This document shows positions 26,390-34,916 of a stretch of DNA of 64,000 bases, one piece after another. Position numbers and translations under genes: made by a program. The stretch is taken from NCBI RefSeq assembly GCF_025143985.1, contig NZ_CP083564.1:745501-809500 (forward strand). The letters run 5' to 3'. Origin of the DNA: Sulfitobacter sp. W027 (GTDB lineage: Bacteria > Pseudomonadota > Alphaproteobacteria > Rhodobacterales > Rhodobacteraceae). A model generated the notes under the pieces. It saw nothing but the letters and a program-made list of their open reading frames with translations, ran no database searches and was not told where the DNA came from. The stretch's first letter is position 1; each line of letters begins with the position of its first letter.

Positions 26390-26620
26390 ATGTCAAATAA
26401 CCAAAATAAGACAGGCACAGGGAACGGGATCGAGAACGGCTCTGATGAGGAGACGCGGACGCGCGTGGTGGCGGATTTGAAAGCCGCGTCGGAAATTATT
26501 GAGAACAGCGCATTTGATCTGGCCGGGGATGCAAGCCCCGATGCGGTGTCAGATCTCATCCGACTTGCGGCCGATCTGCAATTGCTCATCGCGCAGCTGT
26601 CGAAACGTAGCAGTCACTGA
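26390..26620 (+). CDS. Small acidic hypothetical protein
   Basis: A 76-residue protein with a Asn/Gly/Thr-rich disordered start (MSNNQNKTGTGNG) and two predicted helices (RVVADLKAASEIIENSAF, DAVSDLIRLAADLQLLIAQL). There is no recognisable family. AAAAGG lies about 8 bases before the ATG. Three GTGAC repeats (26320-26336) occur upstream. It is convergent with the second MerR gene, whose stop lies 21 bases away. Coding status rests on the Shine-Dalgarno, amphipathic helices and lack of any alternative gene here. Confidence 0.6.
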   Translation: MSNNQNKTGTGNGIENGSDEETRTRVVADLKAASEIIENSAFDLAGDASPDAVSDLIRLAADLQLLIAQLSKRSSH

Positions 26621-26641
26621 GCCCGGACGGGCAGGGACGGG

Positions 26642-27022
26642 TTAGCCCGTGCCTTGCCCAATCGCAACAGCGGTGTCGTCGCGCAGCTTTTGCAGTTCCG
26701 CCATCGCTTCGTCCAGTTGAGCCCGCTGCTCGGCCAGTTCATCCAGCTGACCATCGGCCATGGTGACCCAAGCCCGCATCTGCGCCTCTGTCCCCTCTTT
26801 CTCGTAGATCAACAACCACTGACGGATGTCCTCTAACGCAAAGCCGAACTTGCGGCCCCGCAGGATTAGCTTCATCCGGGCGCGTTCGCGCGGGCCATAG
26901 AACCGAGAGCGCCCTTCGCGGTGCGGTTGCAGCAATTCGATATATTCGTAATAGCGCAACGTTCGAGGCGTCACGTCAAATGCCGCGCACATCTCTTTGA
27001 ATGTCAGGCGTTCATCGTCCAA
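26642..27022 (-). CDS. MerR-family transcriptional regulator
   Basis: A 126-residue regulator with HTH (FKEMCAAFDVTPRTLRYYEYIELL) and C-terminal coiled coil (QLDELAEQRAQLDEAMAELQKL). Very similar in plan to the MerR regulator at 24942; likewise without sensor cysteines in the C-terminus. The best start is TTG at 27022 (MDDERLTFKEMC), because GGGAG sits 9 bases upstream and family members begin at this point; the ATG-like triplet between them is out of frame. Divergent from the two thioesterase genes, which it may regulate. Confidence 0.82.
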   Translation of the reverse strand: MDDERLTFKEMCAAFDVTPRTLRYYEYIELLQPHREGRSRFYGPRERARMKLILRGRKFGFALEDIRQWLLIYEKEGTEAQMRAWVTMADGQLDELAEQRAQLDEAMAELQKLRDDTAVAIGQGTG

Positions 27023-27140
27023 AGCATCTACTCCCTTTCTGCAAACTATGGTCACGCGCGGGGATGCGCAACAGGTGGTCTTGCCCTTTCGCCATCCCCC
27101 CATGATAAAGGTCGAAACCAGACACGAAGGGGTGGGCTGC

Positions 27141-27563
27141 ATGTCAGACAAGTTGAAAATGGCGCGACAGTTCATTCAGGCGCTGCCGCATTCCATGGCT
27201 CTTGGAATGGAGTTGCAGGAGCTGGGAGATGGCTCTGCCGAGATTACGATGCCCTATGATGACAAGCTGGTGGGCGACCCTAAAACCGGGGTGATCAGCG
27301 GCGGGGCAGTCTCGGCCCTGATGGACACTTGTTGTGGGGCGGCGGTGATGAGCCACCCCAGCAATCCATCGGCCACCGCCACCATGGACCTGCGGATCGA
27401 ATATCTGCGCGCGGCCACGCCGGGCCAAACGATCACCACCCGCGCGACCTGTTATCACGTGACACGCTCGGTCGCCTTTGTCCGCGCCACGGCGACAGAT
27501 GAGGACGCCGAGAACCTTGTCGCCACCGCCACCGGAACCTTCACCGTGGAGGGCCACAAATGA
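27141..27563 (+). CDS. PaaI-family hotdog thioesterase (first of a pair)
   Basis: A 140-residue hotdog-fold protein that would hydrolyse an acyl-CoA thioester. It shows the family pattern: DPKTGVISGGAVSALMDTCCGAAV (core helix with the catalytic region; 20-residue span broken here as GVISGGAVSALMDTC then CGAAV) and a DLRIEYLRAATPG strand. ATG at 27141; a longer frame upstream overlaps the divergent MerR gene and is rejected. Its stop overlaps the next start (ATGA). Two adjacent hotdog genes suggest either a heteromer or two specificities. Confidence 0.85.
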   Translation: MSDKLKMARQFIQALPHSMALGMELQELGDGSAEITMPYDDKLVGDPKTGVISGGAVSALMDTCCGAAVMSHPSNPSATATMDLRIEYLRAATPGQTITTRATCYHVTRSVAFVRATATDEDAENLVATATGTFTVEGHK

Positions 27564-28072
27564 CCAAACATCGCAAGCCAGAGCCGGTTCAGGTCGTCAA
27601 ACAACGCCGTGACGGGGTGCTGCGCGCCATGGTCGAAGGCGTCCCCTATATCCGCTTTCTGGGCATTGAATTCGAGCGCCGGGGCGACGAGTTGACTGGG
27701 GTCATGCCCTTTTCCGAGCAGTTGATCGGCAACCCGATCCTGCCTGCGCTGCATGGCGGGGCGACTGCGGCGTTTCTTGAGGTCACGGCGATCATCACTC
27801 TGAGTTGGGGGTTGATCTGGGAAGACATGGAGAACGGTGCGCTTGATTTGGACAACCTAGACCGTGATCACTTGCCGCGGCTGCCGAAAACGATTGATTT
27901 CACGGTGGATTACCTGCGCACCGGCCTGCCGCGCGATGCCTATGCGCGGGCGCGGATCAACCGCTCGGGGCGGCGCTATGCCAGCGTGCATGTCGAGGCG
28001 TGGCAGGACAACCGCGCCCGTATCTTCGCGCAGGCCACAGGCCACTTCCTGATGCCGCAACGGCGTGGCTGA
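27560..28072 (+). CDS. PaaI-family hotdog thioesterase (second of a pair)
   Basis: A 170-residue hotdog protein with the core ALHGGATAAFLEVTA and the strand DFTVDYLRTGLPR, plus a ~30-residue N-terminal extension and an acidic insertion (WEDMENGALDLDNLDRDH) absent from its neighbour. Presumed acyl-CoA thioesterase. Starts on the ATGA overlap with the preceding gene and ends inside the first codons of the MATE gene, so the three are one transcript. Confidence 0.85.
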   Translation: MTKHRKPEPVQVVKQRRDGVLRAMVEGVPYIRFLGIEFERRGDELTGVMPFSEQLIGNPILPALHGGATAAFLEVTAIITLSWGLIWEDMENGALDLDNLDRDHLPRLPKTIDFTVDYLRTGLPRDAYARARINRSGRRYASVHVEAWQDNRARIFAQATGHFLMPQRRG

Positions 28073-29447
28073 AGCGGGCGCAGAGACAGAGCCGCTGACC
28101 GAGGCAGAGGTGCGCGCGGTAAAGCGCGGCACGCTGGCCGCACGCGATGTGGTGACACACCGCCGGGTGCTGAAGATTGCCCTGCCGATCGTGATTTCCA
28201 ACGCCACCGTGCCCATCCTCGGCGCGGTTGATACCGGCGTTGTGGGGCAGCTAGGGGCAGCGGCACCAATCGGCGCTGTTGGGCTGGGTGCGATCATCAT
28301 CTCGGCGCTCTACTGGATTTTCGGCTTTCTGCGGATGGGCACCGTTGGGCTGACCGCGCAGGCGGCGGGCAATGGCGAAGAGGGCGAGGTCGCAGCGCTC
28401 CTCACGCGCGGTCTGCTGATCGGCGCAGGCGCGGGGCTGGTGCTCATGGCACTGCAATGGCCGCTCTTCTGGGCTTCCTTTCAGGTTGCCCCTGCCTCTG
28501 CCGAAGTTGAAGGGTTGGCACGGCAGTACATGGCGATCCGCATCTGGTCCGCCCCTGCCGCCATCTCGATCTATGCAATCACTGGCTGGCTCATTGCGCA
28601 GGAACGTAGCCGCGCTGTGCTGGTGCTGCAAATCTGGATGAACGGGCTGAACATTTTGCTGGACCTGTGGTTCGTGCTGGGCCTTGGCTGGGGTGTCGAG
28701 GGCGTGGCGATTGCCACCTTCCTCGCGGAATGGAGCGGGGCGGCCTTGGGGCTGTGGTTCTGCCGCGCCGCCTTTGCGCAAACTGCCTGGCGCGATTGGG
28801 TGCAGGTCTTTGACGGACCGCGCTGGACGCGCATGATGCGGGTGAATACCGACATCCTGATCCGCTCACTGCTGTTGCAGGCGATCTTTGTCTCCTTCCT
28901 CTTCATGGGGTCAGGCTTGGGCGATGTGACCTTGGCCGCCAATCAGGTGCTGCTGCAATTCCTGATGATCACTTCCTACGGACTGGACGGTTTTGCCTTT
29001 GCGGCCGAGGCCATCATCGGCCGGGCCTACGGTGCGGGCCAGCGCGAAGTGTTGCGGCGCGGGGCAGTGCTGACCTCGGGCTGGGCACTTCTTGTCAGCC
29101 TACTGCTGGCCGTGGCCTTTGCCGCTTCCGGCGGGGCGATCATTGATCTGATGGCCAAAGCGCCGGAGGTCCAAGACCTCGCGCGGGTCTATCTGCCCTA
29201 TATGGTCGCGGCCCCGATCTTAGGCTGCGCGGCCTATATGCTGGATGGAATTTTTATCGGGGCCACCCGGTCGCGCGATATGCGCAATATGATGCTGGTC
29301 TCGTTTCTGTTCTATGTCGCCGTGGCGCTGCTGCTGGTGCCGAGTTTGGGCAATCACGGGCTGTGGATTTCGCTCTTGGTGTCCTTCGTGGTGCGGGGCA
29401 TCACACTCGGGCTGCGCTATCCGGCCTTGGAGCGCGCGGCGGGTTAG
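28065..29447 (+). CDS. MATE-family efflux protein (DinF-like)
   Basis: A 460-residue inner-membrane transporter with about 12 hydrophobic segments in two homologous halves, beginning after a 35-residue cytoplasmic tail. ALPIVISNATVPILGAVDT is the characteristic first helix of MATE proteins and GLDGFAFAAEAIIGRAYGAG marks the start of the second-half equivalent in the DinF subgroup. It exports organic cations or drugs using Na+ or H+. Start is GTG at 28065, 8 bases inside the preceding thioesterase. It ends tail-to-tail with arsC, overlapping by 4 bases. Confidence 0.9.
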   Translation: MAEAGAETEPLTEAEVRAVKRGTLAARDVVTHRRVLKIALPIVISNATVPILGAVDTGVVGQLGAAAPIGAVGLGAIIISALYWIFGFLRMGTVGLTAQAAGNGEEGEVAALLTRGLLIGAGAGLVLMALQWPLFWASFQVAPASAEVEGLARQYMAIRIWSAPAAISIYAITGWLIAQERSRAVLVLQIWMNGLNILLDLWFVLGLGWGVEGVAIATFLAEWSGAALGLWFCRAAFAQTAWRDWVQVFDGPRWTRMMRVNTDILIRSLLLQAIFVSFLFMGSGLGDVTLAANQVLLQFLMITSYGLDGFAFAAEAIIGRAYGAGQREVLRRGAVLTSGWALLVSLLLAVAFAASGGAIIDLMAKAPEVQDLARVYLPYMVAAPILGCAAYMLDGIFIGATRSRDMRNMMLVSFLFYVAVALLLVPSLGNHGLWISLLVSFVVRGITLGLRYPALERAAG

Positions 29448-29785
29448 AGCAGCGCCTTCACCGCTTCTGGTGGGCGGCCAATCACGGCGCGGCTTTGGGT
29501 AAAGGCGATGGGGCGTTCGATCAGGATGGGATGAACGGCCATTGCGTCAATCAGTGCGTCTTCGGGGCTGTCACTGGTGAGGTTCAGCTCTTTAAAAACC
29601 TTCTCGCCGGTCCGCATCATTTCAATCGCCGTCAGGCCAAGCGCATCGCGGGCGGCAATGATTTCCTCCCGCGTCGGCCCGTCTTCGAGGTAGCGACGGA
29701 GGCTCACCGTCACGCCAGCCTCTTCGATCAAAGCCAAGATCTTGCGGGACTTTGAGCAGCGAGGATTATGCCAAAGGGTAATCAC
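29444..29785 (-). CDS. arsC: ArsC-family reductase (glutaredoxin-dependent arsenate reductase type)
   Basis: A 113-residue thioredoxin-fold protein. [10 protein letters not shown] at residues 5-14 carries the catalytic cysteine, and the downstream arginine in LIERPIAF is the usual anion-binding residue, so glutathione/glutaredoxin-linked arsenate reduction is plausible. I start at GTG 29785, which overlaps the pyrD stop (GTGA); a TTG two codons earlier is possible. No arsB/arsR is nearby, and the ArsC family includes proteins with no role in arsenic, so the physiological role is open. Confidence 0.85.
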   Translation of the reverse strand: MITLWHNPRCSKSRKILALIEEAGVTVSLRRYLEDGPTREEIIAARDALGLTAIEMMRTGEKVFKELNLTSDSPEDALIDAMAVHPILIERPIAFTQSRAVIGRPPEAVKALL

Positions 29786-30825
29786 AGCCAATCCTCGCGC
29801 TTGCTGCCCACCGCGTCGGCCACAGTGGCAAAACCATCGCGGGCCAAAAGTGTCTCCAACCCGCCGGTGATCTCGCGCACCAGCCCAAGGCCACCGAACA
29901 CCAGAGCCGTATAGAGTTGCACCGCCGAGGCACCTGCGCAGATCTTGGCGTAAGCGGTTTCGGCGTCCGACACGCCACCAACACCGATCAGCGGAATGTC
30001 AGTCAGCCCGGCGAGCCGCGCCAGAACGCGGGTCGAGCGCTCAAACAATGGCGCCCCGGAAAGGCCACCCGCCTCGCCCGCATGTGCGCTGGCGAGGCCG
30101 GTTCGGTCGAGCGTGGTATTGGTCGCGATAATGGCAGCGACGCCCGAATTTTGGGCGACCTCGGCCACGTCCTCAATTTCGGCGGGGCTGAGATCGGGGG
30201 CGATTTTCAGGAACACGGGCGTGGCACCGCGCACTTCCATCACCCCTTCGAGCAAGGCCGAGAGTGCCGCTTTGCCCTGAAGATCGCGCAGCTTTTCGGT
30301 ATTGGGAGAAGAGACATTCACCGTGGCGAAATCGACGTGATTGCGCGCGGCGGTCATCACCCGGGCGAAGTCGGCAGCGCGGTCGGGGCTGGTCTTGTTC
30401 GCGCCGAGGTTCAGCCCCACCGGAACGCCAGTGCCGCGCTGTGACAGGCGGGCGCAGATCGCCTCCATCCCATCGTTGTTAAATCCAAAGCGGTTGATCG
30501 CCGCGCGATCCTCGGTCAGGCGAAACAGGCGCGGGCGCGGATTGCCGGGTTGGGGCAAGGGCGTGGCGGCGCCCACTTCGATAAAGCCAAATCCAGCCCG
30601 GCTCAGCGGAGCCACAGCGGTCGCGTTCTTGTCAAATCCCGCCGCGAGCCCGACGGGGTTCGGCAGGTCCAGCCCCGCGAGCGTCGTATGCAGACGGGGC
30701 GAGGTTTGCGGACCGGGGGCCGGGGCCAGACCCGCCCGCAAGGCGCGGATTGCCAGACCATGCGCCGCTTCGGGATCAATCCGGTGCAGCGCGCTGAGGC
30801 CCAATTTTTCAAGCAGCGCCATCAT
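29782..30825 (-). CDS. pyrD: Dihydroorotate dehydrogenase (quinone), class 2
   Basis: A 347-residue membrane-associated flavoprotein oxidising dihydroorotate to orotate with quinone, step four of pyrimidine synthesis. The N-terminal amphipathic helix pair ([17 protein letters not shown]) for membrane/quinone contact, FMN-binding [12 protein letters not shown], the catalytic serine in NVSSPNT and the C-terminal [10 protein letters not shown] are all present. Start at 30825 gives an ATGA overlap with the DUF952 gene upstream; the second codon is also ATG. Middle gene of DUF952-pyrD-arsC. Confidence 0.95.
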   Translation of the reverse strand: MMALLEKLGLSALHRIDPEAAHGLAIRALRAGLAPAPGPQTSPRLHTTLAGLDLPNPVGLAAGFDKNATAVAPLSRAGFGFIEVGAATPLPQPGNPRPRLFRLTEDRAAINRFGFNNDGMEAICARLSQRGTGVPVGLNLGANKTSPDRAADFARVMTAARNHVDFATVNVSSPNTEKLRDLQGKAALSALLEGVMEVRGATPVFLKIAPDLSPAEIEDVAEVAQNSGVAAIIATNTTLDRTGLASAHAGEAGGLSGAPLFERSTRVLARLAGLTDIPLIGVGGVSDAETAYAKICAGASAVQLYTALVFGGLGLVREITGGLETLLARDGFATVADAVGSKREDWL

Positions 30826-31172
30826 GCGCTTGCTTCGCCCAGACCGGCAGGAAACTCATGCGTGCCATCCACCAAGGGCAGGGGCTGCGCCCAGACCACG
30901 TCTTCGAGTTTCAGCTGGCGATAGAGATGCGGAAACAGTGCACCCCCGCGCGAGGGTTCCCATTTCAGCGCATCGCCCAGCGTTTCGGCCTCGACGGCGA
31001 GCAGGAACAGCCCCTCGACCCCGGCGAAATGTTTGGCGGCAGTCTCTTGGGCCTGTTCGGCGGTGGAGAAATGCACATAGCCATCGGTCACATCAATCGG
31101 TGCCCCATCAGTGGCTCCGTTCTTGCGCAGCGCCGCCCATTCGTCGGCGCGGAATATCTTGAAAATCAGCAT
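30822..31172 (-). CDS. DUF952 domain protein
   Basis: A 116-residue cytoplasmic protein of the DUF952 family: [10 protein letters not shown] start, [15 protein letters not shown] (conserved His-Phe-Ser), and [13 protein letters not shown] near the C-terminus. Function unknown; the fold is related to ADP-ribosyl-processing enzymes in some classifications, which I cannot verify here. It starts the operon with pyrD and is divergent from the 5'-nucleotidase gene across 129 bases. Confidence 0.85.
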   Translation of the reverse strand: MLIFKIFRADEWAALRKNGATDGAPIDVTDGYVHFSTAEQAQETAAKHFAGVEGLFLLAVEAETLGDALKWEPSRGGALFPHLYRQLKLEDVVWAQPLPLVDGTHEFPAGLGEASA

Positions 31173-31301
31173 AACTTCTGATGCCCGCCGGGCGGGGCGG
31201 GGTCAAGACCCACAGGTGACCATAGGGCAGGCGACATGGCCTTTGACACGGGCCGAACCCCACGCCACGATACCGGCATAATAACCAACAGGGGAACTAT
31301 C

Positions 31302-32858
31302 ATGAAACGATTCCTGACCGCGACCGCAGCGCTGGCTTTGACCAGTGGCATGGCGGCGGCTGAGTATAACCTCACCATTTTGCACACCAATGATTTCCAC
31401 GCTCGGTTTGAGCCGATCAGCAAATATGACGGTCCTTGCGGTGCCGAAGACAATACCGCTGGCGAATGTTTCGGCGGTTCTGCCCGTCTGATGACGGCGA
31501 TCGCCGAGGCGCGCGAACGGGCGGGCAACAGCATCCTTGTGGATGGCGGTGACCAGTTTCAGGGCACGCTGTTTTACACCCAGTACAAGGGTACACTCGC
31601 CGCTGAGATGATGAACCAGATGGGCTATGACGCGATGACCGTGGGCAACCATGAATTCGACGATGGCCCCGAAGTGCTGCGCGGCTTTATGGATGCAGTG
31701 GAATTTCCGGTGCTTATGTCCAACGCCGATGTCTCGGGCGAACCGCTTCTGGCCGATAAGCTGGCCAAATCCACCGTGATCGAGAAGGGGGGCGAGAAAA
31801 TCGGCCTGATTGGCCTGACCCCGGAAGATACTCACGAACTCGCCAGCCCCGGCGACAAGATCACCTTTTCTGATCCGGTCGCAGCGGTGCAGGGGGAGGT
31901 CGATAAACTGACCGCCGAAGGTGTCAATAAGATCATCGTGCTCAGCCACTCGGGCTATGGCGTCGACCAAAAGGTTGCGGCAGAAACAACGGGCGTCGAT
32001 GTGATCGTGGGCGGCCATACCAACACACTGCTCAGCAACACGGATGAGCGCGCGGAGGGCCCCTATCCGACGATGGTGGGTGAGACCGCGATCGTGCAGG
32101 CCTATGCCTACGGCAAATTCTTGGGTGAGCTGAATGTGACCTTCGATGATGAGGGTAATATCACCAAGGCCGAGGGCGAGCCGCTGATCATGGACGCAGC
32201 CGTGACCGAGGATCAGCCCACCGTTGACCGTATCGCCGAAGCCGCCAAACCGCTTGAGGAAATTCGCAATCGCGTCGTCGCTGAAACCGCCGAGGCGATT
32301 GATGGTGAACGCGGCAACTGCCGCGCACAGGAATGCTCAATGGGCAACCTTGTGGCTGATGCGATGCTCGACCGGGTGAAGGATCAGGGCATCGACGTGG
32401 CGATTGCCAATTCGGGCGGGCTGCGTGCCTCCATCGACGCGGGTGAGGTGACCATGGGCGAAGTCCTCACCGTGCTGCCGTTCCAAAACACGCTATCGAC
32501 CTTCCAGGTCACAGGGGCGCAACTGATCGAGGCGTTGGAGAACGGCGTGAGCCAGCATGAAGAGGGGGCCGGCCGTTTCCCGCAAGTGGCGGGCATGTCC
32601 TTTGCCTTTGACCCCAAGGCCGAAGCCGGCAGCCGGATCAGCGATGTGATGGTGGCAGGTGAGCCGATTGACCTTGAAAAGACTTATGGCGCCGTCTCAA
32701 ACAACTACGTTCGCAACGGCGGCGATGGCTACGCGATGTTCAAAGATGCCGCTAATGCCTATGACTATGGCCCCGATCTGGCGGATGTCACGGCTGAGTA
32801 TCTGGCCAAGGATGGCACCTATAAGCCCTATACCGACGGTCGTATCACCATGAAGTAA
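31302..32858 (+). CDS. Periplasmic 5'-nucleotidase / 2',3'-cyclic phosphodiesterase family protein
   Basis: A 518-residue exported enzyme. Signal peptide MKRFLTATAALALTSGMAAA is followed by a metallophosphatase domain (ILHTNDFHARFEP, VDGGDQFQGT, VGNHEFDDGP, SHSGYG, GGHTNT) and a C-terminal 5'-nucleotidase domain (SMGNLVADAM, NSGGLRASIDAG, FPQVAGMSF). It liberates phosphate and nucleosides from external nucleotides; the salvage operon at 7.3 kb could use these. AGGGG precedes the ATG at 31302. Upstream in-frame codons are not plausible because they precede the signal peptide. Monocistronic with a terminator. Confidence 0.93.
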   Translation: MKRFLTATAALALTSGMAAAEYNLTILHTNDFHARFEPISKYDGPCGAEDNTAGECFGGSARLMTAIAEARERAGNSILVDGGDQFQGTLFYTQYKGTLAAEMMNQMGYDAMTVGNHEFDDGPEVLRGFMDAVEFPVLMSNADVSGEPLLADKLAKSTVIEKGGEKIGLIGLTPEDTHELASPGDKITFSDPVAAVQGEVDKLTAEGVNKIIVLSHSGYGVDQKVAAETTGVDVIVGGHTNTLLSNTDERAEGPYPTMVGETAIVQAYAYGKFLGELNVTFDDEGNITKAEGEPLIMDAAVTEDQPTVDRIAEAAKPLEEIRNRVVAETAEAIDGERGNCRAQECSMGNLVADAMLDRVKDQGIDVAIANSGGLRASIDAGEVTMGEVLTVLPFQNTLSTFQVTGAQLIEALENGVSQHEEGAGRFPQVAGMSFAFDPKAEAGSRISDVMVAGEPIDLEKTYGAVSNNYVRNGGDGYAMFKDAANAYDYGPDLADVTAEYLAKDGTYKPYTDGRITMK

Positions 32859-32880
32859 CGATAGGTTACGACCTGATCGG

Positions 32881-32918
32881 AAAGGGCGCGTCCTGCAAGG
32901 GGCGCGCCCTTTTGTTTT
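32881..32918 (+). terminator. Terminator of the 5'-nucleotidase gene
   Basis: AAAGGGCGCG (32881-32890) pairs with CGCGCCCTTT (32903-32912), followed by TGTTTT. It starts 23 bases after the stop. Confidence 0.85.
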
Positions 32919-32999
32919 GGTGATCCGAGAGGAACGTAGCACCCTTGCACCTTACACCGGGCAGGCTACACAGGGCAGCAGATAGATAGGAGACGACCC

Positions 33000-33413
33000 A
33001 TGCTCACCCCCTTTCACCTTGCCTATAACGTCCGCGACCTTGATGAGACCCGTGCCTTTTATGGCGATGTGCTGGGCTGCACCGAGGGCCGCTCGACCGA
33101 GACTTGGGTCGATTATTCCTTTTTCGGCCACCAAATCTCGATGCATCTGGGGGAGCCTTTTGCCACACAGGCAACCGGAAAAGTGGGCGAGCATATGGTG
33201 CCGATGCCGCATCTGGGCGTGGTCTTGCAGATGGACGATTGGAAGGCGCTTGCCGAACGGCTGAAGGGCTCAGAGGTCGATTTCGTGATCGAGCCTTCGC
33301 TGCGTTTCGAGGGAGAGCCCGGCGAGCAGGCAACGATGTTTTTCCGCGATCCCTCGGGCAACCCGATTGAGGTCAAGGGCTTTGCCGATATGGAGCGCGT
33401 CTTTGCCCAATAG
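33000..33413 (+). CDS. VOC-superfamily (glyoxalase/dioxygenase-like) protein
   Basis: A 137-residue single-domain VOC protein: FHLAYNVRDLDETRAFY at the N-terminus supplies the first metal-ligand histidine (His6), ISMHLGEPF and the C-terminal FRDPSGNPIEVKGF the others (the glutamate of NPIEVKG). Two beta-alpha-beta-beta-beta modules fit the length. Such proteins are metal-dependent lyases, isomerases or dioxygenases; the substrate is unknown. The ATG at 33000 has GGAGACGACCC upstream. Confidence 0.83.
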   Translation: MLTPFHLAYNVRDLDETRAFYGDVLGCTEGRSTETWVDYSFFGHQISMHLGEPFATQATGKVGEHMVPMPHLGVVLQMDDWKALAERLKGSEVDFVIEPSLRFEGEPGEQATMFFRDPSGNPIEVKGFADMERVFAQ

Positions 33414-33419
33414 GGCCGC

Positions 33420-33465
33420 ATCTTAAAACCCTAAAGCCCCGCAGTAGAGTGCAGGGCTTTAGGGT
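33420..33465 (-). terminator. Terminator of the cupredoxin-like gene
   Basis: ACCCTAAAGCCC (33428-33439) and GGGCTTTAGGGT (33454-33465) form a perfect 12-bp stem. On the minus strand it is followed by TTTTAAGAT. It lies 17 bases past the stop at 33482 and could also stop plus-strand transcription from the VOC gene. Confidence 0.8.
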
Positions 33466-33481
33466 GTCTAAGGCCTATGCG

Positions 33482-33829
33482 TTACTGCGTGACAGGCACG
33501 TCGAAACTGATAAAGCCTTCAAAAACGGGCTCTTCCATGGTTTGCCCGCTGAAGCTCGTGGGGGTCTCTGCGGTGATGTCGAGCGTATAGCTGCCGTTCA
33601 CGGGGATCGCGCCGCTGGTCCAAGCCTCCCCCTCGCCGGTGACCGTATGGCTGCCGGTGGCATTATTGGTAAAGATCACCTGATCGCCCGGCTGCACATG
33701 CGACTGCGAAGGGAAATAGGCGCCGTCAACGATCAGCACATTGCGGGTTTCGGCGAGCGCGCCGGAGACCGCGAAAACGCTCATGGCAAGGGCCAGAGCG
33801 CCAGCGCTTTTGCGGTATGAAGTTAGCAT
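33482..33829 (-). CDS. Exported cupredoxin-like protein without a full copper site
   Basis: A 115-residue protein with a Sec signal peptide (about 26 residues, cleavage after ALA) and an ~89-residue beta-rich mature part. DGAYFPSQSHVQPGDQVIFTN followed by GSHTVTGEG mirrors the start of small cupredoxins (ligand His in SHTV). However there is no cysteine and no C-terminal Cys-X-His-X-Met loop, so a blue-copper centre cannot form. It may be a scaffold-only relative or use a different metal set. AAAGGAG lies 6 bases before the second of two adjacent ATGs, which I choose. Monocistronic, divergent from nothing close (LysR gene lies 90 bases upstream, same strand). Confidence 0.7.
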   Translation of the reverse strand: MLTSYRKSAGALALAMSVFAVSGALAETRNVLIVDGAYFPSQSHVQPGDQVIFTNNATGSHTVTGEGEAWTSGAIPVNGSYTLDITAETPTSFSGQTMEEPVFEGFISFDVPVTQ

Positions 33830-33919
33830 CATCTGCTCCTTTAGATTGCCCCGATGCGGGCGGATTGGCTGGTGTTGTACAGGGTGAATGCGGCATAACT
33901 TTGGCCGCTATGGACTGGT

Positions 33920-34819
33920 TCAATCGGTCGCCACCGGCTCCGCCTGCTGCGCGAGCCAGCCGCGAAAGGACGCGAGCGCTGCGGTTTCGTCCCGGTCTTC
34001 TGGCCAGACGAGGTAGTAATTGCCGATGCTTTGGGTGGTCTGTGAGGCCGCCAGCACTAATTGCCCATCGCGCAGATAGGGGCGGGCGAAAAAGGTCGGC
34101 AGCAATGCCACGCCCAACCCGTGGATCGCCGCCTGCGCCATGGTCGAGAATTGGTCGAACATCATGCCGCCCGGCGGCTCTTCGGTCACGCTTAGCGACG
34201 ACAGCCACCGCGCCCATCCGCGCGGGCGGGTCTCCAGATGCAGCAGCGGCAGGTGCCGCACATCGCGCGCGTCTTCCAACGGTTCGGCCAGCAGGTCAGG
34301 CGCACAGACCGCCACGACCGTTTCAGGCAGCAGCGGCAGGTAGCGCACGCCGGGCCAGTCTTCATGACCAAAATGAATGGCGGCGTCAAAGCGGCTGCCC
34401 GCAAAGGCAAAGGGGTGCAGCCGGGTCGAAAGGTTCACCGTCACCTCAGGATGCGCGCGCGCGAAATCGCGCAGCCGAGGCGCGAGCCAATGCATTCCGA
34501 AAGCGGGGAGGATCGCCAGATCTAGCGTGCCGCCGGTAGGGTTGGTCCGGGCCGAGACCGAGGCCTGGGCCAAACGGTTCAGGATATCGCGCACCTGCGT
34601 CACATAGTCCAAACCCGCTTGGGTCGGGGTCAGCCGTCGCCCTTGCCGGATCATCAGCGACACGCCCAGTTGCTCTTCGAGCGTCTTGATCTGGCGGCTT
34701 ACCGCGCTCTGCGTCAGGTTCAATTCCTGCGCCGCCGCCGTGGCGGTGCCAAGCCTTGTGACCGCCTCAAACGACAGCAAGGCTGAGATCGAGGGCAAGA
34801 AACGACGCGGCGCAATCAT
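33920..34819 (-). CDS. LysR-family regulator adjacent to gcdH
   Basis: A 299-residue LysR protein: HTH at ~10-65 (ALLSFEAVTRLGTATAAAQELNLTQ split over the recognition helix, QSAVSRQIKTLEEQLGV) and a type-2 periplasmic-binding-like effector domain. The N-terminus RRFLPSISALLSFEAV places it in the GcvA-like subgroup. I choose ATG 34819; an ATG 15 bases upstream would put the dyad ATGAG-N5-CTCAT inside the gene, while this start places it as an operator just upstream. Divergent from gcdH, so it is the likely glutarate/lysine-catabolism regulator (GcdR analogue). Confidence 0.85.
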   Translation of the reverse strand: MIAPRRFLPSISALLSFEAVTRLGTATAAAQELNLTQSAVSRQIKTLEEQLGVSLMIRQGRRLTPTQAGLDYVTQVRDILNRLAQASVSARTNPTGGTLDLAILPAFGMHWLAPRLRDFARAHPEVTVNLSTRLHPFAFAGSRFDAAIHFGHEDWPGVRYLPLLPETVVAVCAPDLLAEPLEDARDVRHLPLLHLETRPRGWARWLSSLSVTEEPPGGMMFDQFSTMAQAAIHGLGVALLPTFFARPYLRDGQLVLAASQTTQSIGNYYLVWPEDRDETAALASFRGWLAQQAEPVATD

Positions 34820-34834
34820 ATGAGTTTTTCTCAT
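34820..34834. promoter_or_regulatory. LysR-type T-N11-A operator candidate
   Basis: ATGAGTTTTTCTCAT is a perfect 5-5-5 dyad that contains T-N11-A (TGAG...CTCA). It touches the LysR start codon and lies 83 bases upstream of the gcdH ATG, the usual place for an autoregulatory and activating LysR site. Confidence 0.55.
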
Positions 34835-34916
34835 GAACACAGGACAAAGCAGCGATAGAGTTCCCCGGCGCAATTTGCAATACTGCGCCAAATCACATCA
34901 CCCGAAAGGATGCCTC

